Below, piece after piece: positions 37,868-49,800 of a DNA stretch of 64,000 nucleotides; position 1 is the first letter of the stretch; every line of letters starts with the position of its first letter. The stretch covers positions 9,430,001 to 9,494,000 of the forward strand of contig NC_074713.1 in NCBI RefSeq assembly GCF_947242115.1, written 5' to 3'. The notes under the pieces were generated by a model that was given only the letters and a program-made list of their open reading frames with translations, did not search any database and was not told the origin of the DNA. Source of the DNA: Biomphalaria glabrata. Its lineage: Eukaryota; Mollusca; Gastropoda; Planorbidae. The position numbers and the translations under genes are program-made.

Positions 37868-40800
37868 TCAAAGGTGTGGGCGGATGACTTTTGGAGCTAA
37901 TTTTGAAGAAGTGAGGGCCTCCAGGGCATGCAGAAGTTCACTTCCTTGTAGAAGATGATTGGCCGCTATAGGGGCATTGACCTCACAGTCGTGACTGGTT
38001 AAGTTTGGTAGCAGACCCTGAAACATCAAAAAAATGAGTTTAAAATACAAAATAACCAAAAAACACATTTGTTTTAACTAAATCTAGTCAATAGAGAAAT
38101 CAAATACTTTTTCAAAGCAAGAAAAAATCAGTAAAAACATCCTTGCATGTATAATAAAGTATAGGGTTAAAAAACACTTTGTTTTGGGTGCATTTTATTG
38201 GACCATTGACTCCATAGACATGTTAAAGTTATTGAGGCAAAAGCATATATTTTAATTTAGTGTGTACTGTAAAACATCAAATAGAAACAAAGTTTTGCCA
38301 TATTAATTTTTGAATTTCCATCAAGACAAGCACAATGCAAAATTTAAATATATATCCTTTCAGGGCACCATTTGTGTGCACACAAAATGCTGAAGTTTAA
38401 CAATGAACACAACCAAGTTCAACAATGGACACAACTATGTTAAACAATGGACACAACCAAGTTAAATAATGGACACAACTAAGTCCAACAATGGACACAA
38501 CTATGTTAAACAATGGACACTACTAAGTTAAATAATGGACACAACCAAGTTAAACAATGGACACAACTAAGTCCAACAATGGACACAACTAAGTTAAACA
38601 ATGGACACTACTAAGTTAAATAATGGACACAACCAAGTTAAATAATGGACACAACTAAGTCCAACAATGGACATAACTATGTTAAACAATGGACACTACT
38701 AAGTTAAATAATGGACACAACCAAGTTAAACAATGGACACAACTAAGTCCAACAATGAACACAACTAAGTTAAACAATGGACACAACCAAGTTAAATAAT
38801 GGACACAACTAAGTCCAACAATGGACACAACTATGTTAAACAATGGACACTACTAAGTTAAATAATGGACACAAATATGTTAAACAATGGACACAACCAA
38901 GTTAAATAATGGACACAACCAAGTTAAACAATGGACACAACTAAGTCCAACAATGGACACAACTATGTTAAACAATGGACACAACCAAGTTAAATAATGG
39001 ACACAACCAAGTTAAACAATGGACACAACTAAGTCCAACAATGGACACAACTAAGTTAAACAATGGACACTACTAAGTTAAACAATGGACACAATGTAAC
39101 ACTTGGCCCTCTGAACACTTACCAAATGATTATTTTTGTTGTTGCCACTCATGTTGTTAACTTTGTAACCATACACTCTGTCTTCCCCTCGTAGTAACAA
39201 GTTCAAAAGTACACTGTCTTTATTGATTAGACGCGTCTCTGATCCTGTGGACCAACATTGGAACATCATGATCAATTTATCCAGAGTATTTTCCAGGCTT
39301 ACAAAAAGTCAATATACAATGATCACTGGAAGATTATTTGATGTAAATGTACAAATAAGAATAATGTAATTAAGCTTTTCATTTCTCCTTTCCCGCTGTA
39401 TAAAAATATATGTCCTCCTCTCTCATTTTATGAAACAACTCACTTAACAAGTTTTGTGAGACCAAGCCATCAAATAATGTCAAGTCTAAAGAAAACAATG
39501 TCTAATAGTAAATGTAAACACAAACCTGCTGTACTCTGATTTAAGACTTTATTTTTTTTTTAGCTTGGAAAATAGGTCAACACAATTTCCTATAAATTTC
39601 TAGTTTTAGAACTAAATTTTTTTTATAACTAAAACTTAAATTTTTATTAGCAAGTATGCCCCCTCCCCCCCCGATAGTTACAATATTTTTACTTTTTTTT
39701 TTTTTTTTACACTATATAATGTAGTTTCTGTACTAGTTTTTGGTAATGCTTTCTATAATAATGTGTGTGAGGTGTGTGTAATTAATCATGCTAATGGAAT
39801 GAAACTGTTAATCCCACAGGAAGTAAGTGATATAAAAAAGTAACACAAAAATGCACTGATGATAAAGCTCATGATACCAATCTTATCCAATCTCAAAAGT
39901 TTTAAGAATAAATACAAATTTCAGAGAGAAAAAAGTAATGCTACAGTATTACAGTTTCCACCTGTTACAGGGAGGCTGTCAGTCTGGACAACCAGGGAAC
40001 CAGGCTCTAGTCTTGAGACCTTGTTTCGCGGCGGACCATTCTCAAGGCTGTTCATGTCCAGAGGTCTTTTTAACTGCAGGTACATAGTATCAGGTGGTTG
40101 CTCTATACTGGCCACAGTGGTACTACCACTCAACATGTCCCGTACACTTTGTTTTGGAGGCTGTGGGACTTCATCGAATAGGGAGTGCTTGGGCTCAAAG
40201 ACCGACTCTGTTTGTCCAAACAAACTGGTAGATACAATAAAACATTTCATTAACATTAAACTATTAGACTGAAATACAGACATAGTGATATACAGACATA
40301 GTAAGTTTCATCGAGAATAGGAGGCTTTGGTTATCAGTGCAAAACTCAATCTCAAAGACAAAGACATAGCACTTGATACAAAAATGAGACTGATGCGCTC
40401 CCTTGTCATGGCCACATTGCTAAATGCTTGCGAATCTTGGACGCTGACTAAAGAATTAGAGAGGAGGATCCTAGCAATGGAATTGAGATGCTATTGAAAG
40501 ATCCTAGGTTTCACATTCAAAGACTGCATTACCAACAAAGAAATTAGAAACAGGATTAATGCAGCAATTCAGCCCCAACTCCACACAATGACCTGCTAAC
40601 TACTGTAAAAAATCTCAAACTAAAACTCTATGGCCATATCACAAAGTCTTCAGGGAACAGTACCAAGATAAGAAGAAGCAGATAGAAAAAGCAATAGAAA
40701 GACGACATAAAAGAATGAAAGACAGGATGGATGGACAGGCCTGTCATTAAAAGAGAACCTAGACTAGACAAAAGAGAAGAATAGAGAAAGACAGTCAACA

Positions 40801-43800
40801 GATCTTATATATATATATATATATATTTATAGCTTTTATATAGCGCTACTTTCATGCTTATAACATGCTCAGAGCGCTATGGTCCAATCTCATTTGTGGA
40901 CCAGTGGGAGGGGGTTTCTGGGAGAAGGTTTTCCGTGCTGTTGCTCAGTAAACACAACTCTGCTCAGGTCGGGTGTCGAACCTTGAGCTTCCTTCATAGG
41001 TAGTCAAGACAAGCCAAGTTCAAGCGTACTTAGCCTCTCAACCACGCTTCCCACAATCGCATGATGCCTCAACAGTCATATAGATTAAGGGTTAGGTGAA
41101 GGTGTGAAGTGAAATGGTTATGTTACAAGAAGAGTTTTGCATAGTCCTAATGACTTCCTAGCTCAACTGGTTGTCTGTTAGCGAGAGAGAACAGGTGGGT
41201 TCAGATATCTGATGATCAATATTAACCCCATTTAAAACAAATAGTCACAGAGTGAATTAATAAGCAGCAAAGAAAATTTTAGTATATTTAGAGATGTGCA
41301 CTACCTACTGGAACAAAATGTTTCATGGGATAGCTTTAGACAGATGTACAAATAGAAGTGCAGAGAATAAGAAGATGCAGGAGAAACAATTAATTCAATA
41401 AAAACCATTGATTTATACAGTATCCTTCTAAACAACAATAAATAGTGCTATAGCTAAATTTTAATGACAATAAGTGTTCAACATTGGAGTAAAATTTCTA
41501 AAATAAAAAAGAATTAATAATTTAAATATCAAGGCAGCACACTGCTGACTTTATCTGACCACTTACCCAGGGTTGATGTCTGATGTCAGGTTAAATAGAA
41601 CATTGGATGAAGGCGGTAACAGGCCTAGATCTTCCTCAGCATCCATAGGGATGTACGGTGCCCTCATGTCAAAGTCTATCTCTTCTACATCCTGGTCATT
41701 GTCCCCTGCCTTGATAGACTGGAAGAACTGATCCATGGCCTCTACATCTCCAGGGACAGCAAAACTGAGATAGTCACTAGGGCTGGGGATCTAAATATAT
41801 ACAAGTTTATTCGAACCACTGGTTAAGTTGAGACAGCTATTGTTTGTATGGTCTAGAATGACTAAGCCAGACACAGTTACAACTCAAATTTGAGCCTTTG
41901 AATGTTATTTGTCAAAAAAAAGTTTTATTAGTTTGGAATTGAGGGCAAGCTCCTAATGCCTTGTTTAAGAAAATTGTTTTTTTCTTATCCTCCTTTAAAT
42001 GTTAGCCTATTTGTTGGAAACATTAAGTTGGGTTGAATTATAGACACTTGGTAACTTAGAAAAATATGAATAAACTATCAGTTTGTGGGAAAAAAAAGAA
42101 GAGTCAGATGTGTCACTACTGCATGAAACTAACTAAGTGTCATATTACCGTATGGAACTAAGTGTCATTACTGTATGGAACTAAGTGTCATTACTGTATG
42201 GAACTAAGTGTCATTACTGTATGGAACTAAGTGTCATTACTGTATGGAACTGTCATTACTGTATGGAACTAAGTGTCATTACTGTATGGAACTAAGTGTC
42301 ATTACTGTATGGAACTAAGTGTCATTACTGTATGGAACTAAGTGTCATTACTGTATGGAACTAAGTGTCATTACTGTATGGAACTAAGTGTCATTACTGT
42401 ATGGAACTAAGTGCCATTACTGTATGGAACTAAGTGTCATTACTGTATGGAACTAAGTGTCATTACTGTATGGAACTAAGTGTCATTACTGTATGGAACT
42501 AAGTGTCATTACTGTATGGAACTAAATGTCAATACTGTAAGGAATTAAGTGTCATTACTGTATGGAACTAAATGTCATTACCATATGGAACTAAGTCACA
42601 AAAAGTCATTTAGTGAACTGAATACTTTAAGGTTTATCAGGCTCAGGATTTTAAAATTCTAGACTGCAAACCTATAAATAGATACACTCTTAAAACAAAA
42701 AAGAAATATACGCAGGCTAATGGGTAAACAAACAAAAACAAACACATTATATATACATGTCAGTCTATAAGTACTTTTTATCTTCTCTCTGGTTTGTTGT
42801 CACAGACTCACCCGTGATGAGGATGTGGAGGACATCAGAGAGGCAGGAGATGCATCTTTCCTGTAGCAAAGGTCAGGGGTTGAAGTTCTTGGCTCCTTCT
42901 TTAAAACTGGTGCAGGGGAGAGCAATACTGAAATAAAAACAAATAAATGAGTGATATGAAAGAGAGCCAATGTTTTCCTACACAACCAATACTAGAATTA
43001 GGCATAATTGCATTTGTGAATCCATGACACTGGCTTAAGTCAAAATTGCCTTTGTAATCAAAAAAGAATTTAAGACACTGGCTTAAGTCATAATTGCATT
43101 AGTCACATTTAGAAATATCACAGACTGGATTTTCTGAAATTCAGAAATGTCACAGATTATTTGGTTGATAAAGTAAATACCATGAGTCATTAAAAAATGA
43201 ATATCTGCCATATACAACACAGGTATATCTTCGTAATATTCAAGCAATAATCAGCCAGGAAAACTAGCAACTCAAGAATGAAATCTGTTATAAACATGAA
43301 TGACTAAATGAATGCATCATTACTACTTAATACTAACCATCCCGTCCATAAGTAAATATAAGTGGAACACTCTCATCTCCAGGATTGGGTGCCAAGTAGG
43401 ACAGATCTTCAGGTTCATCATTGATAACTAAAGTGTAAAAGACAAAGTATGAGAGTTAGCTTGTTGCACATAGCATTCAAATCTTGAAATTCATGTCCTA
43501 AAAAAAAATATTAAATGAACAATATAATTTCCAAATTTCAAATAATGCTATACACCCCAGAGGCACAACATATAGTGATAACATGTCTTCTTATTGTTCT
43601 CATTCTTATGTTCAGATGAGTAGTTCTATATCTGGGATAACTGCGCAGTGGTGTCCAGATGTGACAGCTCTCCATTTAGTGTTTTTTCTATAGGGATGTT
43701 TTTGGGCCAGCGTCTTCTTTGGGCCTCACAATAGAGTATGCAGCTTTGAAGAACAGGTTAAGCATTCTCTGGTGACGCTCCACAAAGGTGAATTTCACTA

Positions 43801-46800
43801 GTCTTGTTTTTAGCTTCTGGAACATGTGTTGACTCAATCTGTTTTGAGTTGAAATATTGTATGTATGTATCATATTGGAACAGCTTGTAATAGGCATGGT
43901 GTTTCTTGAAATCTGGCTGAGATGTCTCCATTTCTTGTTTGTTCTCTATAAAGTCTCTTGACACTCTCTAGTTTTTCTTCATTTCTTTTGGGTAGAGAGT
44001 AACATTTTTGGTGGTTTAGTCATTCTCCCATTTTTGGCCAATGTGTCTGCTTTTTCATTGCCTTCTATTTTAATGTTTGCAGGTATCCATCCATTGAAGA
44101 ACACTTGCCTTGCTGTAGAGTGTTACAAGAGCTGCCCTGACAAGTCTATTATAGGAAGCATCATTGTTTTTCAGGCCTAACAGACTGCCTCAGGAAAGAA
44201 GACAATCTGGCTGTTCGGCATGCTTGGGTGGTTGAAGCATGATATTTGCTATCTCTAATACTCCTCTTTCTGCTCTGCAGCTCTCTGAGAGATCACCAGC
44301 TGCAATGCACTTTCACAGTCTTTCTCCATGGGGCCATTCCATTAGATATGTCAGCTCCTCCCTTTGTGTTTGGATCCTTGAGATGATACAGTGTCTCTTA
44401 GCTTCTAAGACTTACAATAATTGACTTGGCATGTTTATATTTACAAAGAAGATTATTTATTGAATAACAAAAGCAGAGACTCAAGAGAATCTAGGACAAA
44501 TTACAAGTACAAAATTTAATGAACTTTAAAGACTCTTTTAACAAATCTTTTAAGTCAAAGTCAGAAATAAAACAAAGATGAAGACTCACAAAGCCAGTTC
44601 TATCATGTGAATGACTAGGTTGAACAATAGATCACAAATACTGAAGATAGAGTATTAAACAGGCACAACAGTATTTAAGTTTAGTAGTTGCTTGTCAAGC
44701 AAGCAGGTCATTACTTACAGGTCATTGTGCTTTTCAGTTCTGGAGGAATAAAGTAGCCTGTGTCCATTTCTTTAGTCTTAGGGATGAAAATGTTCTCAGT
44801 ACTCAGCTCCACTTTGGGTGGCATGAAAATGTTCTCAGTACTAAGTTCTACTTTTTGTGGCATGAACATGTTCTCAGGGGTCAGTTCCAGTTTTGCTGGA
44901 AGTACATCAGCCTGCTTGGCCTTGGCTTCAGAGTTGTGTTGTACATGGGACAGGATAGCCCCTTTCTCTTCTATACAACTGAAATTTCACAAGTGTGGAT
45001 AATTAGGTGGGTTTGGAGGCTGACGCATGAGAAATGAAATATGTGTTTCATTGTTATTGTAATAGGATCAAATAATATAATAATAAAAAATCAGCTTCAA
45101 GAACACTAACACTTAACCTTAAGTATCATTGAAAGAGGTTATGTTGAATTCATGCTCTAATGTAAGACCTTATTTGATGTTCTTCTATCAAGATTGGTGG
45201 AGTTATTATCAAACAAAGCAGGGCCTGGCACAAGATAATCTGGATTGAGGTTATCTAGAACTTAATGTATATCCTTGAGAGAAATCACTGGCAACAAAAC
45301 ATCCTATGTATGTTGATGGCTTTAAAACTCTGCTTGACTACTCATTATTGACCACCTCTAAATCAGTAGTTTACTAAAAAGTAGATCAAGAACTATATCA
45401 TAAAACTTATGCAACCTATTATATGAATACATCATAAGAAAGCCTCTGACTAGAAACAATAGTGCCACAATCTAAGAGATCCTGTTGGAGGCTTGATCTA
45501 ACTGGGCCCTAATTCAAGGGGTTGGGATCCACTACTCTAAAAATCAGTCCAAGATATACAAATTGGAATTGATAACTTTATCCAAAATCAGACTGATGCG
45601 CTCCCTGGTCATGGCCACATTCTTATATGCTTGCCAGTCTTGGACATTGACAGCAGAACAAAAGAGAACGATCCTAGCAATGGAATTGAGATGCTTAAGA
45701 AAGATCGGAGGTATTACATTTAAAGACAGAATCACAAAAAACAGATTAGAGACATGGTTATTACAGCCATTGGACCCCATGATGACCTGCTAACTACTGT
45801 TAAAAAAACACTAATTAAAATTCTATGACCATATTACAATGTCCTCAGGGCTCGCAGAGAGTCTACCTTCAGGGAACAGTACCAGGAAAAAGAAAAAGAG
45901 GCAGATGGGAAGACAAAATAAAAAAAATGGACAGGCCTGCCATTGAAAGAGGTAGGTTCTATCCAAAGCAAAAGACAGCGAGTAATGGAGAAAAACAATT
46001 GACAAATCTTGTGTGGTGCCACAACTGTCCAACAAAGGGATAGGTGAAAGTGAACTTTTTCCATTAGAACTTCCTAATTAAAATTCAAATAATGTAAGTG
46101 GATGATGATATTTGTACAGCATCCAAGTGACTGTAGGTCAGGTTCCTAACAATATGGTTCATTCATTTTAAATGTGAATTGTTTTACCACTGACCATACA
46201 CTCTCCAGCTTGACCCTAACTTCATGAATTCCAATACCACAAAAAACCTCACTCTTCTGCTTACCTTAGGACATAGTGCACACACACAACCCACTGGGGC
46301 TTCTGTGTCCTACTGTTATTGATGATGGTTGCCTGGGTGATAACCCATATATAGCCACCCTCTTTGGCTAGAAACCTGTATGCTCCAGTCATTGTTTGAC
46401 CCTTGGCAAATACTAGAAAGAGAAAACAACTCATTTATTGTTAGCTTAGCGAGACTTGTAAATAAAGAGTTCTCTTTTCCTTAAAAAACAACAACAAATG
46501 AGCAGGTTATATAGAGTTATCTTTCTTAAACATTACCCATTAGTTTGTTGTTTTTACCTCCAAAAAAGCAAAACAACTTGCACAAAATGTTTTATATATT
46601 TTACTTAAAGCTTCATTCACAGTCTTAAAAAAAACAACCTATTTTCACATCATACTGTTATCATGTAAAGTTGAACAAAAAAAGAAAAGCCCACTAAAAT
46701 ATGAAAAAAAAAAAAATGTATTTAAAAATAATACATATGTAATATATAGGTAATGTGTGCCAACAAATGTGACTGGAGCCCTAGTTCTAGAACAAACTCA

Positions 46801-49800
46801 ATCAATGTCCATGTGTTTAAATGAATCCCAACAGCAACCACCAGATTTCTCAACCAAAGGAACTTGTAATGTTTCCAACAGAAGCCAGATAAGAACTGGA
46901 CAAAAGTTTTTGTTTTTTTTTTTATTTTTGCTAATCATAATGAGGTTAGAGAAATATACTCTTAACAAGGAAAAGGTAATTGAATTGGTGCAAAAAAAAT
47001 AAAAAAAAGAATTCCTTAATTGATGAGAAGACAAATTGCATAAAAACCCCAACGAGCCTGATATTGTTTCATTTTGCAAAATGAGTCTCAATTAAATATA
47101 CATTTTTAGGTGTAAAGATGTCTAAATGTTTCAGGTGTAAAGATGTATGTGCTTTAGGTGTAAAGATGCATGTGTTTTAGTGTAAAGATGTCTAAATGTT
47201 TTAGGTGTAAAGATGTCCATGTTTCCATGGCAAAGAGTTGTTGATATCACCCGGCAGCAAACAACGGATCAAATTTTGCTTTAGCCAACCAATATCCAGT
47301 GCCCATAAGAGTTAAAGAAAATATAGACTGAAGATCAAAGAGACTTGTGTCTCAAGCTTTCTTCAGACTTGAGGCAGGCAGCAGTCACAATGTTCCTTGC
47401 AGTATTTACATCTAGTTCCAATGAACCTCACAGGTAAAGGTATACTAGTTCAATTACTTCTCAAGTTTCATTCAATGAACATAAAATGTACAAAGTAATT
47501 CAAGCAACAAAGCTGGGGTATCATAACAAAAGTTATTCATGTAGTTGACACTTTAAACTAGTAGATGACAAAAAAAAAAAAACAACCCCAAAAAACTTAC
47601 AATCTTTGAAAGCTTTGTCAATGACATCAGAATCCAGTGCATGATGGAAGTCATACATTGATTGGCCAATCATCTCATCACTGTTATAGCCTGCCAACTC
47701 TTCAATTCTGAAAGCGTAGGTCAAATTTATAAAAGGTACATCCCCACCTTTTATCTTGTCTGCTACCAGACATGATGGCATAGCAACCAAAGTTCAAATA
47801 GGCACAGAAATCTATTTAATCATCTTCTGCCATGAACCATAGAAATTGTATAAACATATATAATAAGAAATGCCAACTACTCTTAATATATGAAACTTCG
47901 GATGACATTCAACCACGTTTTAAGGTTGTCTAGATAAGTTATGTTATCATGCAGGGCTAAAAATACATATTTATTGAAATGTGTTGTTTTTTTCTTCAAA
48001 AAAAAAAAAATCAAATAAAAAAAAAAAAAATTAAATTTCATTAAAAAACAAATGAACAATTTTAAGTTGAGTAAGCAAGTAGCCTATTATATGTGTAAAG
48101 CACCTAAAAATCATACAAGTAATGGAATAGGTAGATGGAATAGAAATAGGCCGAAAACAATAAGAATACATAAATCTATATTTTTTAGATAAAAAAAACA
48201 ACACCAAAAGTCAAAACCTTTTTAAAGCATTTTGTGTGTGATTACTATCTCCTGTTTAAAAAAAACCCATTCAACTGTCTATCCACGCTGTTATTGATTG
48301 AAAATTATTTTGTTAGTTTTTTTCTTTTCATTCTAAATATTATTTTCTGGATCTCAGCCTTTGAAATCTCTCAAGCAAAAAGGTTTTATTAATTAATTTT
48401 TATCAACTTCTGATAAATAAAACTAGGAACTAATAACCATTCCAAACTATTGAATGAGTCAGAATCATTTGTAAATTTTTTTTATTTTTTTTTTTTCTCT
48501 TTAGAGTAATATTTTGGTGTATGTACACAAATTGAATCAATACTTTTGTGAAATTATGGGCATGCCTTGACCTCACACCTGAACAAAACTCGGACTTGAA
48601 CTCACACCTACTAACCTTTCATCACAAAATGTGAAGTGCATGTCCATACTGTGCTTAGACAGGAAAGTCTTGCTGTCCAGGGGGACCTCTATGTTCACTG
48701 GGTGGGGGATGGGCTCGGCAATGCCTACCAGGTAAGGGACAGCAGGACAGGAGTTCTCCAGGGTCAGGTCAACAATGTCTGCCTCTTTAGTGACCAAACG
48801 TCCAGTACATCTCATAACCTACAAGGAGAAAGTCACAAGAGAGATTTAAACTCAAGCCATAAAGAAAAATTAAACCTATTCCATGGATGTTAATTGGAGA
48901 CAGTATTCTGTAGTTTTCATCATTCAGTTATGGTTACGTATCTAGTAACAGTTAAAAGGTTCCCTTGTCAGACCTTGTGGTCTATAGGGAAGATGATGTA
49001 AAGGTCATCTGGTTTTGTGGCCTACGGTTAACGAGGGTGTTATGTGGCCCGCACAACGACCAACCGCTTTTACTTTTCCCCAACTAATGTCAGGCACCCA
49101 TTAGAGCTGGGTGGACCGAGGCTCCTGAAGAACCCGAAATAAAAAATCCCATGATTCGAACCCTGTGTCAGAAGCCAAGCGCTTTAACACTCTGTCACTG
49201 CGCCTCACTACATCTAGTACTTCAATGAAAAATCTCCAATTCTTTTATAGTTTTGAAAAAGACATATTTTATCATTTTCAAGGTGCAATATTAGGCCAAG
49301 ATCAAATGAATCATGAAAATGTCGATATATTTTTATTGGCACTAAAAAATGTTAACAATTACCCGCTTCTTCCCCCCTTTTCACATACACACCTTTGAAC
49401 AAGTCAGTTAGCAAAAAAAAATAAAAAATCCATATTTCTGTGCAATTAATTTGAGCTTTAGACAAATGTTAAGAAAAATATTTGAATTCCACATTTCCTT
49501 AGCATTAAGGATATGCACTTTTAAACTAATGATCATGGTTTTTAGACATTTCTCACTACTGTAAAATAGGACCAAATGCAAAGATGAGCTGAGATGGGTG
49601 AGTTGAAGGGGCAGGGTAATAATGACTTTATGACAGGTACCGACCTTGAAAGTTGCAGACTTCAAGTTGACATTTCGGCCTTTGGCTGTGAGAGTGCATT
49701 TCATCCGCAGAAAGAATATCTTGTTTTCAGGTTGAGAAGAGCTCTTTTGCTGAGAGGCTTGCTTGTTGGTGAGTATCTCTTTGATCTCATCATGGTCACA

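Noticed and set aside
38398-39097. Regular short repeats that could suggest a CRISPR array
   Set aside because: Units are tandem without unique spacers and lie in a spliced animal intron; this is a minisatellite.
39859-40272. Plus-strand 137-codon frame
   Set aside because: It is antisense to the HIF exon at 39962-40224, whose frame and splice sites are consistent.
48958-49205. tRNA gene suggested by A/B boxes
   Set aside because: The tRNA-like head is fused to a repeated non-tRNA body and tail, and the same structure recurs four times: a SINE.
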